A stretch of 64,000 nucleotides of DNA from Nostoc mirabile CHAB5784 (GTDB lineage Bacteria; Cyanobacteriota; Cyanobacteriia; Cyanobacteriales; Nostocaceae), in assembly GCF_020829645.1 (NCBI RefSeq), contig NZ_JAIVFS010000004.1, positions 1 to 64,000 on the forward strand, in the 5' to 3' direction. A program made the position numbers and the translations under genes. Each line of letters starts with the position of its first letter. Positions within the stretch are counted from its first letter, which is position 1. Positions 44,701 through 52,784 of this stretch are shown here, in pieces. The notes beneath the pieces are model-generated. The model was given only the letters and a program-made list of their open reading frames with translations. It ran no database searches and was not told where the DNA came from.

Positions 44701-47593
44701 TTCATACCGCATTAGAGTTAATTTTAGTGATGCAAAAGGCGAATTAAGTGCCACAGATTTACAAATTTGGGCAACTGGGGGAAATCCTGTATTTTGGGGT
44801 TCTAAAGAAAAAGATGTCTTAGAAGTTAAATTAGATAAAAAAGAGTTTAAACCTGGTGAAACCGCTACTGTACTAATTCAATCTCCCTATCCAGACGCAG
44901 AATTGTACTTTGCTGTGATTAAAGACAAACCCCTTTATCAGCAAATAACCAAAACTCAGGGAAGCGCACCACAAATTCAGTTTAAAGTCACGCCAGAAAT
45001 GCTGCCAAATGCAGCGATTGAAGCTGTCTTAGTCAGACAAGGTAAACCCATAAATCAAGTGGAAGCGGGAAGTTTAGATAACTTGGTGAAGATTGGTTTT
45101 ACACCTTTTAAAGTTAACTTAGAAGATAAGTATTTAAAACTGCAAGTTAAGCCAGTTCAAGCATCATTAGAACCTGGTGCAGAGGAAACGGTACAACTAG
45201 AACTGAAAGATAATCAAGGCAATCCCACCAAAGGACAGTTTACAGTCATGGTGGTGAATGAAGCGGTGTTACAACTTTCTGGTTATCGTCCGCCAGATTT
45301 GGTAGATACAGTTTATGCAGAACAGCCGATTTCTACCCGCTTTAGCGATAATCGCCCAGATGTAATATTACAACCACAAGATGTAGCTAAACCTAAAGGT
45401 TGGGGTTATGGCGGTGGTTTTTCAACTGGTGCAGCCAATACTCGCACTCGCACAGATTTTCAAGCCTTAGCTTACTACAACGGTTCTGTTCTCACTGATG
45501 CAAATGGTAATGCACAGATAACCTTTAAACTCCCGGATGACTTAACTACATGGCGGGTGATGGCTGTCGCCACCGATGGAAATCTGCGTTTCGGCAATGG
45601 AGACGCAACGTTTATCACCACAAAGCCACTGCTAACTAATGCCATCTTGCCACAGTTTGCCCGTCCAGGCGATCGCATCCTTGCTGGTTTATCTGTAACT
45701 AACAACACTGGGAATACAGGAAATCTCTCAATTAATGGCGAACTTAGCGGTAATGTGAAGTTTGCTGACAAAAACCCCACAGCTACTGCTTTGCAAACCA
45801 AAGCTGAATCCGCAACTCACGCTTATCGCTTTCCAATGCTGGCGGATAGTGTGGGAGTTGGGAAAGTTCGCTTTACCACTCAGCTAAATGGTACAGCCGC
45901 AGATGCTTTTGAAGTACCTTTGGAAATTAAGCCAATTGAAATTACAGAACAAGTCGTTGAAACTGGTGTAATCCCCCCAACCCCCCTTACGAAAGGGGGG
46001 GATGAGGTAAAAATTCCCCTGAATGTTGATAAAAATACCTTCCCTGATGCGGGAGGTTTAGATATTCAGTTGGCGAGTACTTTGATACCGGAGATTCAAG
46101 CACCAGCAAAGCAGGTTTTAGAAGATGATGATTTACCGTTTACAGAACCTGCTGCAAGTCAGTTAATGATTGCGGCTAATCTGCAAAATCTTACACAAAA
46201 ATATGGTCAGACATTTTCAGAATTTAATCCTAGCCAACAGGCAAAACAAGCAATTGAACAATTGCAAAAACTCCAAATAGCAGATGGTGGTTTTGCTGCT
46301 TTCCCCAAACAAGAAAAATCTGACCCTTGGGTTTCTTCATACTCAGGTGAATCTTTGGCTAAAGCTAGTCAGGTGTTTCCTAATTTAGTCGATTCTGCAA
46401 TGCTGTCTCGCCTGAAAACTTATCTGCAAAAAGTTCTAGCGAACCCTGGAGAATATGACTTTTGTAAACAGCAATTATGTAAAAGGCAACTGCAACTTCA
46501 TGCTTTAATTGCATTAGCAGAATTGGGAGAAAAACGCAATACCTTCCTCGCAGATATTTATGAACAGCGCAATAATTTTGATTTAGTAACTCAAATCAAA
46601 CTAGCGCGATATTTATCTCAATTCCCAGAATGGCAAGACGAATCTCAACAATTAGTAAACAAGCTGCAACAAAGTATATATGAAACTGGTCGCACAGCAG
46701 TTGTGAGTTTACCCAACAGTTGGGGATGGATGAGTTCATCTACGACGACGCAAGCGCAAGCTTTACGTTTATTTATTGCCAAACAAAGTAAACCCGAAGT
46801 TATAGATAAATTATTCCAAAGTCTTCTGGCACTGCGGCGGGATGGCACATGGCAAACTAACTATAATAATGCCCAAGCCTTAACAGCTTTGGTCGATTAT
46901 AGTCAACTGCAACCTACACCACCTAATTTTGTTGCCACAGTACAATTAGCTGGTAATAAGTTAGGAGAAAATCGGTTTGAAGGTTACAAAAATCCTAGCT
47001 TACAACTAATTGTGCCGATGAATCTATTACCTCGTGGGCGTCAAGATTTAACGCTGCAAAAATCAGGTAATGGCACTTTGCACTATCTGGTTGCTTATAA
47101 TTATCGCTTGCAGGGAAATCAACCAGGCAGATTTAATGGTTTACGCATAACACGAGAAATTAGTCAAGTAAATAACGAGAAAGTTTTACAAAAAACAGGT
47201 CTTTACGCTTTCGATAAACCCTTGACTTTAGCCTCTGGACAGGTGTTTGATATTGGTTTAGAAATCATTGCCGATCATGCTGTGGATCATGTGGTGATTA
47301 AAGATCCGTTACCATCAGGTTTTGAGGCGGTAGATGCGAGTTTTCAAACTACCACAGCTGCATTACAAGCAAAAGCCGATAGCTGGGAACTTGGGTTTAG
47401 GAATGTGTACCGCGATCGCATTATCGCCTACGCCGGCCACCTGGAACCAGGAGTTTATAGTCTGCATTACTTAGTCCGTTCTGTTACCCCTGGTACATTT
47501 TCTTGGCCTGGTGCAGAAGTTCACCTACAATATGCACCAGAAGAATTTGGGCGTACTGCTGAGTCTACATTAATATTGGAGGATGGAAAGTAA
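41732..47593 (+). CDS. Alpha-2-macroglobulin family lipoprotein, thioester-less
   Basis: 1953 residues, among the largest proteins here. Bacterial alpha-2-macroglobulins trap proteases in the periplasm and pair with PbpC. A lipobox-like segment (FMLGMAGC, Cys at about residue 60) indicates lipid anchoring; the 35 codons before it include a dispersed repeat (41785-41820), so the true start may have been moved by insertion. Seen: Ig-like MG domains, FSDRQLYQPGEKAWLTGFAD, the bait-type region (around 45350-45480), the A2M signature WRVMAVATDGNLRFGNGD, and an alpha-alpha toroid domain. At the site where the thioester CLEQ is expected the sequence reads QVLEDDDLPFTEPAASQLMI, so the covalent trap is absent. 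A C-rich repeat (45970-46004) encodes IPPTPLTKGGD in frame. Confidence 0.92.
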   Translation: MIIRVLLRFYHKILYFFLGVLLYETLRDGGSLKKISHSSNRKRKIQYLLLFTFMLGMAGCNFFGINSGKEQLPAVSALTPPKLPDWIEQISPIGDAKSLNQIRIRFKEALIPVESLDSPEQQKLLEKFALWPPLPGQFRFLTPRMVGFQAEKALPIATRFQVTLKTGLADLKNHRLDKDLPWTFNTESINLTNLPGVNPIEKADIEPIDLQQKLQFTSNVELDLASVQEHLQLIPEEKNKGVGFKVKLNKEEKPLKNEEDPLEKFDPSARNWIYNLIPQQNLEKATHYRLVFSPGIRPAYGNLPTEKEFASKLATYSPLAFQKINFYGQPDAGGTFGRFIKGSPQLEFNNVLVADSAKENITINPAPKEISRIIQVNDEDKIVGINPYALEPAKTYTITIGGNLKDKFGQTLGKPVTLKYDTGDLAGDIWVPSDLNIFPTGKDLQLNISTGNLPESKYKAAYRVVKPTDLVYFNNSSDLLPQPSDWQSFKVSGKKNQSVDIAVSLREKINAATGMLAYGVQARTNKYQENGKELWREPTTYGMVELTNLGVFTQWFPESGLIRVNHLTDGSPVQAAAVEIYQSKLQAKSRPEPVPCATGKTDENGTLTILREGLQQCYLGNESYSKSPQLLVIARENQDWAFARVEEYSGVYGYGIDAGWQVAKPESRGVIFSDRQLYQPGEKAWLTGFADYLQNGTIQQDKNAVYQLTLVNPDGQKTNLGTQTTNEFGTFSLELPIKTTQRLGYYTIQAKGKNGQEISGEFRVAEFKPPNFKVELNLDKEFAIIDDKVNINATSNYLFGAPVEGGEAKYFITRQQANFVPKGWDEFTFGRQWLWPEETPTISSDVLQTNAQLDATGKSSQTVNVANDLPYPMTYRVDVQVADVSNLSVANSKTFTALPSNRLIGLKSNFIADAGKAFPIEVIVTDPTGKPITGQRVRLELQQIKYSSVTQLVEGSRTPKNQVEYKTVGQAETTSASNPQSVNLTAPESGSYRIRVNFSDAKGELSATDLQIWATGGNPVFWGSKEKDVLEVKLDKKEFKPGETATVLIQSPYPDAELYFAVIKDKPLYQQITKTQGSAPQIQFKVTPEMLPNAAIEAVLVRQGKPINQVEAGSLDNLVKIGFTPFKVNLEDKYLKLQVKPVQASLEPGAEETVQLELKDNQGNPTKGQFTVMVVNEAVLQLSGYRPPDLVDTVYAEQPISTRFSDNRPDVILQPQDVAKPKGWGYGGGFSTGAANTRTRTDFQALAYYNGSVLTDANGNAQITFKLPDDLTTWRVMAVATDGNLRFGNGDATFITTKPLLTNAILPQFARPGDRILAGLSVTNNTGNTGNLSINGELSGNVKFADKNPTATALQTKAESATHAYRFPMLADSVGVGKVRFTTQLNGTAADAFEVPLEIKPIEITEQVVETGVIPPTPLTKGGDEVKIPLNVDKNTFPDAGGLDIQLASTLIPEIQAPAKQVLEDDDLPFTEPAASQLMIAANLQNLTQKYGQTFSEFNPSQQAKQAIEQLQKLQIADGGFAAFPKQEKSDPWVSSYSGESLAKASQVFPNLVDSAMLSRLKTYLQKVLANPGEYDFCKQQLCKRQLQLHALIALAELGEKRNTFLADIYEQRNNFDLVTQIKLARYLSQFPEWQDESQQLVNKLQQSIYETGRTAVVSLPNSWGWMSSSTTTQAQALRLFIAKQSKPEVIDKLFQSLLALRRDGTWQTNYNNAQALTALVDYSQLQPTPPNFVATVQLAGNKLGENRFEGYKNPSLQLIVPMNLLPRGRQDLTLQKSGNGTLHYLVAYNYRLQGNQPGRFNGLRITREISQVNNEKVLQKTGLYAFDKPLTLASGQVFDIGLEIIADHAVDHVVIKDPLPSGFEAVDASFQTTTAALQAKADSWELGFRNVYRDRIIAYAGHLEPGVYSLHYLVRSVTPGTFSWPGAEVHLQYAPEEFGRTAESTLILEDGK

Positions 47594-47680
47594 CTTCATC
47601 TTTTGGTATTGCATAAATGCACGATGAATTGGATTTTTGACTAAGGCTAAAAGTAGATTCTTTTTAAAGGAAGTGGTAAT

Positions 47681-48331
47681 ATGCACAGCTATGCTACAGA
47701 TGCTAAAGATAGAGAATGGGTTCTGTTATGGATTGCTGCCTTAGCAGTTGTAGCAACGTTACTTCTTAACTACCTCTTAAAAGTTTTAAATTTACAGGTG
47801 CCTTGGTGGTTAGATGCACCTTCTGTTATGGGGTTTTATGGTTTGTTTTACCAATTGTTTGATGATGTTGTATGGGCACTAAAAATTGAACCCATTCGTT
47901 TCTCAAATATCCCAAATCTACGAGGGACTTGGGTTGGAGTCATCAAGTCTTCTTATGAAAATGGTACAGAGACTCGTGGAGTCATTCTATATATTCGCCA
48001 AACATGGTCGAAAATCAGCGTGCGACTAGAAACTGAAACATCTAAGTCTACATCAACAATGGCTGCGGTTTATACAGAAGACTCTTCAGAACCTGGGCTG
48101 AAATATGAATACACAAACGAACCAGCAGCAAGCAGTCCACAAACAATGCAGCCTCATAGAGGTATCGTTAATCTAGTTTTAAGTCCTGACAGAAAAACTT
48201 TGAAAGGTAACTATTTTACTAGTCGAAGTCGTCAAACCTATGGAGAAATGATATTTCAACGTGTGTCTGACAAGTCCCTTACACGTCAAGAAGCATTAGC
48301 ACAAGCAAGCAGTTTTCTTGCAAATATATAG
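47681..48331 (+). CDS. Two-TM beta-barrel protein, Cap15/S-2TM-beta-like effector candidate
   Basis: 216 residues. TM1 about 13-36 (VLLWIAALAVVATLLLNYLL) and TM2 about 42-67, followed by a soluble beta-rich domain (79-195): LRGTWVGVIKSSYENG, GVILYIRQTWSKISVRLETE, a Ser/Thr run, LKYEYTNEP, HRGIVNLVLS, LKGNYFTSRSRQTYGEM. This order of two TM helices plus a small beta barrel with G-x-W, I-x-Q-T-W, L-x-Y-x-Y-x-N and L-x-G-x-Y-x-(S/T)-x-R features matches what I know of the SMODS-associated 2TM-beta domain (Cap15 of CBASS, OptE of Panoptes), where cyclic nucleotides control membrane damage. No search was possible. It has a strong RBS (AAAGGAAG). It lies 87 bp after the macroglobulin gene on the same strand and 65 bp from, and convergent with, a diadenylate-cyclase-like gene. 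Confidence 0.72.
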   Translation: MHSYATDAKDREWVLLWIAALAVVATLLLNYLLKVLNLQVPWWLDAPSVMGFYGLFYQLFDDVVWALKIEPIRFSNIPNLRGTWVGVIKSSYENGTETRGVILYIRQTWSKISVRLETETSKSTSTMAAVYTEDSSEPGLKYEYTNEPAASSPQTMQPHRGIVNLVLSPDRKTLKGNYFTSRSRQTYGEMIFQRVSDKSLTRQEALAQASSFLANI

Positions 48332-48355
48332 CTAAATAAAAATCCAAAATAGAGA

Positions 48356-48378
48356 TAGGCGATGTATGTAATTGCCTA
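48356..48378. terminator. Hairpin between the convergent 2TM-beta and cyclase-like genes
   Basis: Eight-pair stem TAGGCGAT/ATTGCCTA (one G-T pair) with a 7-nt loop in the 65-bp gap between the two stops. No T tract, so a weak bidirectional terminator at most. Confidence 0.35.
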
Positions 48379-48396
48379 AGTTTGCTGATCACAAAT

Positions 48397-50496
48397 TTAT
48401 AAAGGACGTAAAGGGCCCAAGATTCTAACTTTATTTTCTAAGTTAATAAATTCTCTAATATCTCCGGTTTGCGATACAACAAAAACAAATGGATCTAGTT
48501 CCTGGTTAGTACAAAGCCTAGCAGCAGAGCGATGCCTAGTACCAAATTCCTCAAACTTCCATTTTTTTGGCTCTTCATCTGGTGGGAATTTAACAAATGA
48601 TTCTATTATTTTTGATTTATCTTCTTCTAAGTTCTCTTCTTCTGACTGATTTTGATCTAAGAAATTTAGTAGATCATCAGTCAGTAGTGGATCAAACGGG
48701 GTAAAGTTGGCTGCAAATTCAACACATTTTTCCTCTAAATTTTCTTGATTTCTAATCTCTCCTCCGAAACCAATTAAAGACAAACTATCATCTAATATGA
48801 TACAACCATCTATACTAGATAAATATGCTATTAAGTCTATGCAATTGATTAATTCACCGTTCGCAATAACTAATTTTTCTAGTTCATCAGAAGCTTTTGT
48901 GCCTTCTGAGGAATTATAGGTAAGATATTGATTAAAATATTTAGTAATGCATTTTCCTAGATTAGGTTCTTGTGTAGTCAGATGCTCAATATTAAAGTAA
49001 TCCTGAAGTTTTGCTACAGATTTTTTAGGTATAATAACGAATTGGCTTCCATGACCAAAATCAACAGCTAATTGAAGAATCCGATGCCAAACTTTTTGAA
49101 TAGTTTTTATTAGAGTAAAAAATCCTTCACGGCTGTTTATTTTATTATTCCTAAAATCATCCCTGATTTTTTCATCGATACTAGAATCATTAATAAGGTT
49201 TTTTGCAATTTTAAAAAAAACTAAATTCACTAAAGGATTTTGAACCGGATCATGATTTATTTTAACTTTGCCTTCAATTAATGCTAAATGGACTTTAAAC
49301 TTATTTTTAAAATTATATAGTATACTTAATCGACCTGGAGCTTCAACACTCAAAAAAAGCCCGATTAAATTATCTTGATTATTAAATTTTCCTTCCAAAA
49401 GGTCATCTTTCTCTAATTTAATTATTCCTTCAATTTCAACAGTATATTGATTTTCTGTTCTTGCTTTTTCTGTAACAACAGCACTATAGTATTGTGGAAT
49501 ACCAATACCGATGCGAGCTAGAGTAGCAAGTTTATTTGAATCAATATGATTATTTCTTTGATTGCTGAAACTAATTATGAACTTAAGATTGTTATAACAT
49601 TCCTCTTCTGAAACGTATAATTTAAATTTGGGATACCTTGATTCTTGTTTTCTAACACTTACTGCATAAGCTATTTCAATTAGTTCTTGCAATCTAATGT
49701 CTGTTACCTTTAAAGTTAGCTTCGATTCTTCATCTTTTATCAAAACTTGGATGGCTTCAAAAAGTAAATTTAATCCATCACTTTTGTTTGTATTTTCGTT
49801 AATATGATCCTTCAACTTCTTAAAAAGAACAATAATTTTTATTTTGTCTAGAATTCCCTTTAATGCTGGAGAAAGAATAGCGTTATTTACATTTACTGTA
49901 TTTAGACCTTCAATACTTTCAATAGTATCTTGGATATCGCTCAGGTTGGCATTGCTCAGGTTGGCGTTGCTCAGGTTGGCACCGATGAGCTTGGCACGGC
50001 TCAGGTTGGCATTGCTCAGGTCGGCACCGATGAGCTTGGCACCGCTCAGGTCGGCATTGCTCAGGTTGGCATCGATCAGCTTGGCATCGATCAGCTTGGC
50101 ACGGCTCAGGTCGGCATCGATAAGCTTGGCACGGCTCAGGTCGGCATCGATCAGCTTGGCATTGCTCAGGTCGGCATCGATCAGCTTGGCATTGCTCAGG
50201 TTGGCACCGATGAGCTTGGCACCGCTCAGGTTGATACCACTCAGGTCAATACGCTTCAGTTTGGCAATAACTAACGGAATATACAACAACGGCATCAGGC
50301 TAACAGCAGCAGCACCAACAACACCAGCAGCAACACCAGCAGCAACACTAGTAGCAGCACTAGTAATGGCTCGCGCGAAGTCGTCATTCATGTTAAAGTT
50401 GCTCAGGTCAGGCTTGATCTCAGGATTATTTTGTCTCCATTGATTCCAACTTTTGACTCCTTTGTTTAGTTCCTTAACATGGTCTTGATTTGCCAT
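48397..50496 (-). CDS. Pentapeptide-repeat protein with C-terminal diadenylate cyclase (DisA_N) domain
   Basis: 699 residues. An Ala-rich hydrophobic stretch (about 47-78) probably anchors the protein. Pentapeptide repeats of A(D/N)LSx/AKLIx type fill about 84-187. A middle region (about 205-470) is unrecognised, perhaps a sensor like those preceding DAC domains in other proteins. The C-terminal part (about 480-685) has the DAC landmarks: GHGSQFVIIP (481-490), IDGCIILDD (562-570; the usual DGA is DGC), GTRHRSAA (652-659) and FVVSQTGDIREF. About 65 acidic residues (582-648) are inserted before the GTRHR motif. DAC enzymes make c-di-AMP from ATP; with D-G and R-H-R kept, activity is plausible. 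It faces the 2TM-beta gene. Alternative: a nucleotide-binding sensor without catalysis. Confidence 0.75.
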   Translation of the reverse strand: MANQDHVKELNKGVKSWNQWRQNNPEIKPDLSNFNMNDDFARAITSAATSVAAGVAAGVVGAAAVSLMPLLYIPLVIAKLKRIDLSGINLSGAKLIGANLSNAKLIDADLSNAKLIDADLSRAKLIDADLSRAKLIDAKLIDANLSNADLSGAKLIGADLSNANLSRAKLIGANLSNANLSNANLSDIQDTIESIEGLNTVNVNNAILSPALKGILDKIKIIVLFKKLKDHINENTNKSDGLNLLFEAIQVLIKDEESKLTLKVTDIRLQELIEIAYAVSVRKQESRYPKFKLYVSEEECYNNLKFIISFSNQRNNHIDSNKLATLARIGIGIPQYYSAVVTEKARTENQYTVEIEGIIKLEKDDLLEGKFNNQDNLIGLFLSVEAPGRLSILYNFKNKFKVHLALIEGKVKINHDPVQNPLVNLVFFKIAKNLINDSSIDEKIRDDFRNNKINSREGFFTLIKTIQKVWHRILQLAVDFGHGSQFVIIPKKSVAKLQDYFNIEHLTTQEPNLGKCITKYFNQYLTYNSSEGTKASDELEKLVIANGELINCIDLIAYLSSIDGCIILDDSLSLIGFGGEIRNQENLEEKCVEFAANFTPFDPLLTDDLLNFLDQNQSEEENLEEDKSKIIESFVKFPPDEEPKKWKFEEFGTRHRSAARLCTNQELDPFVFVVSQTGDIREFINLENKVRILGPLRPL
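49936..50240 (-). repeat. 15-bp/30-bp repeats coding pentapeptides
   Basis: Tandem 15-bp units inside the cyclase-like gene, often pairing as 30 bp (LSNAK-LIDAD). The high DNA identity leaves the opposite strand open (frames within 49844-50443), which is a by-product of the repeat and not a gene. Confidence 0.85.
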
Positions 50497-50696
50497 AGAA
50501 TGCTAACTCCTAAGCTTGAAACTTATTCTCATATTTCTTCTAATAAATTATTACAGGTAAGAGCAGTACACTTAATACACTGATGGAAGAAAAAGTCGAG
50601 GTTTGTTGACAAAAGCCAAAAACCTTGAAAATAGAAAGCGTTCAGCAGCGCATTTTTGAGTTTTTTGGTTGAAAAGTACGGGGAATGGGATGTACG

Positions 50697-51911
50697 CTAA
50701 TTAGACTTCACAACTATCCATTGCGTCACACCCGCCATTCCTCGCCAGCCCAAAAATTTCCCAATAGGTTCCGCCCGTTGAATTGCAATACGAGTTAAAT
50801 CACCACCGACTCGTTCATGCCATTGAAACAAAGTTTGCTCACCCTCTACCGTCACTACATTTGCCACCAAACGCCCACCTGGCCGCAGTGCTTCCCAACA
50901 AACATCAAAAAGTCCCGTTGCTGTCACCCCACCACCAATAAAAATCGCATCTGGTGCTGGCAAGTCTTTCAGGGCATGGGGCGCTTTACCTTCAATGATT
51001 TGTAGATTTGGAGTACCGAGAGTGGCGGCATTATCGGCAATATATAGTAGTCTAGAAGAGTTTTGTTCGATCGCGATCGCTCGACACCGAGCATTACTCC
51101 GCATCCATTCAATAGAAATTGAACCGCAACCCGCGCCAACATCCCACAATAATTCTCCTGGTGTGGGTGCTAAAACTGCTAGGGTAATTGCCCTAACTTC
51201 ACGCTTCGTTAACTGTCCATCGTGGTGATAGGCGTGATCTGGTAATCCTGGTAATCTTGGTAAAGGGATAACCCCAGGATCAGCAATACAATCAACTGCG
51301 ATCGCATTCAAAGCAGCAACTTCAGTTTCACTCCAAGATGCAGCCGTACCTTCCACAATTCTTTCATGAGTGCCGCCCATCCGCTCCAGTACGGTGATTT
51401 TACTGCCACCATAGCCGCGATTTGTCAAAATTTCAGCAACAATGGCGGGTGTGTCCTTCCCTTCGCTCAAAATCAACAGCCGCGCTTTTGGATAGATGTA
51501 AGACTGGAGTAGAGAGGATGGACGACCATTCAAACTCAAGGTTTCCACCTCAGTTAAAGACCATCCAACCCTGGCACAGGCGAGGCTGAAGGCTGAAGGT
51601 GCGGGGATAATCGTCATTTCAGAGACAGGAATTCGCCGCATCAAGGTGACACCTATGCCATAACACATAGGATCACCGCTTGCAAGTACGCAAATTGACT
51701 GACCCCGACGCGTGATGATTTCCTCAACTGAAGTACTAATGGGGGATGTCCAGACTAGTTTCTCACGTTGGTCATCTGTAGGGAGCATTGCTAAATGGCG
51801 ATCGCCTCCTACAATTACTTTAGCTTGATCGACTAGAGAACGAGCGATCGCGCTTAACCCCTGTAATCCATCTTCTCCAATGCCAACGATAGAAAGCCAT
51901 TTCTGTGTCAT
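50697..51911 (-). CDS. cobL: Precorrin-6Y C5,15-methyltransferase (CbiE-CbiT fusion)
   Basis: Cobalamin (pseudo-cobalamin) synthesis: methylates C5 and C15 and decarboxylates the acetate side chain of the corrin ring. 404 residues, the normal fused length. The N-terminal CbiE half shows LSIVGIGEDGLQGLS, VIVGGDRHL and LASGDPMCYGIG; the C-terminal CbiT half begins near 225 with GLPDHAYHHDGQLTKREVRA, then LWDVGAGCGSISIEWMR, the SAM-binding loop, and DAIFIGGG. Starts at ATG 51911. No other cob gene adjoins it. Confidence 0.95.
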   Translation of the reverse strand: MTQKWLSIVGIGEDGLQGLSAIARSLVDQAKVIVGGDRHLAMLPTDDQREKLVWTSPISTSVEEIITRRGQSICVLASGDPMCYGIGVTLMRRIPVSEMTIIPAPSAFSLACARVGWSLTEVETLSLNGRPSSLLQSYIYPKARLLILSEGKDTPAIVAEILTNRGYGGSKITVLERMGGTHERIVEGTAASWSETEVAALNAIAVDCIADPGVIPLPRLPGLPDHAYHHDGQLTKREVRAITLAVLAPTPGELLWDVGAGCGSISIEWMRSNARCRAIAIEQNSSRLLYIADNAATLGTPNLQIIEGKAPHALKDLPAPDAIFIGGGVTATGLFDVCWEALRPGGRLVANVVTVEGEQTLFQWHERVGGDLTRIAIQRAEPIGKFLGWRGMAGVTQWIVVKSN

Positions 51912-52016
51912 ACTAATTCATGATTAATAATTAAGATTTGACGCTAATTCTAATTCTGAATTATTCCGTCAATTTTGGTAGTATATAGTTCATAGTGCTG
52001 GATTGAGGATAACAGG

Positions 52017-52238
52017 ATGAACTCACTCCCAGAAATAGAAGCCGCTATTATGCAACTGTCTGAAGGCGAAATCCGGGATTTATCAAACTGGCTCCAAGAA
52101 TATCTTAATGATGCTTGGGACAAGCAAATTGAAGCAGATGCAAAATTAGGTCGATTGGATCAGTTAATTCAGCGTGCAAAAGCAGATATTGAAGCTAATC
52201 GGGTGAAACCGTTAGATGAAATCCTTAACAACCCCTGA
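52017..52238 (+). CDS. Antitoxin of a ParE/RelE-type TA pair
   Basis: 73 residues: MNSLPEIEAAIMQLSEGEIR, DLSNWLQEYLNDAWDKQIEA, then a helical C-terminus with RVKPLDEILNNP. This form (an N-terminal LS..E...L..WL motif and an acidic C-terminal helix) is common among antitoxins that precede RelE/ParE toxins. It overlaps the toxin gene by 23 bp, the expected translational coupling. GAGGATAACAGG precedes the ATG. Confidence 0.82.
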   Translation: MNSLPEIEAAIMQLSEGEIRDLSNWLQEYLNDAWDKQIEADAKLGRLDQLIQRAKADIEANRVKPLDEILNNP

Positions 52239-52473
52239 TTTTTGGCGCTCTTATGCTGCACTTTCAACTGAAGTTAAAGAGCAAGCTAGAAAGGCGTATC
52301 GTCTTTGGATTAATAATCAATTTCATCCGTCTTTGCATTTCAAAAAAGTAGGAAATGATTTGTGGTCAGTCAGGATTAGTGGTGGATATCGCGCACTAGC
52401 AATTAAGAACGGCGAGGATTATTACTGGATCTGGATTGGGTCACATGATGAGTATGAAGCGCTGATTGAATAA
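52216..52473 (+). CDS. RelE/ParE-superfamily toxin
   Basis: 85 residues: FWRSYAALSTEVKEQARKAY, FHPSLHFKKVGNDLWSVRIS, GGYRALAIKNGEDYYWIWIG, then HDEYEALI. The basic strand with the conserved W-S-V-R-I and Y-R-A-L pattern, and the final HDEY, place it in the RelE/ParE superfamily close to the cyanobacterial ParE-like group. It cannot be told from sequence whether it targets mRNA or gyrase. The pair appears intact. Confidence 0.85.
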   Translation: MKSLTTPDFWRSYAALSTEVKEQARKAYRLWINNQFHPSLHFKKVGNDLWSVRISGGYRALAIKNGEDYYWIWIGSHDEYEALIE

Positions 52474-52784
52474 GAATATTGCTGCTTCAACCTTCACTCT
52501 TTAGCTCAAGTTGCTACTTTATCAGCGATTACAAACAAGTAATCTCCGTGATTATTTTCATATTTATTGATAATCTCTGTGATGCGTCCTGTATTAATAT
52601 CTGCTGCTAGCCTTTGACATCCTGTTGCGATTTCATCTGCCGAAGCTAGCAAAGCAAACGTAGAAATTCCAGAGCGTACATTTTCGTCTAAATATATTTC
52701 AGGACGATATTTACCACTATATAAAAATAAATCTTGCAAGCTTTCTGAAATAGAATAAAGTTCAATATTGACTGAATTAAAACC

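Noticed and set aside
49844..50443. Long plus-strand frames opposite the pentapeptide repeats
   Set aside because: Caused by the 15-bp period of the minus-strand repeats; composition is repetitive (AQVGIDQLG type) and lies wholly within a real gene.
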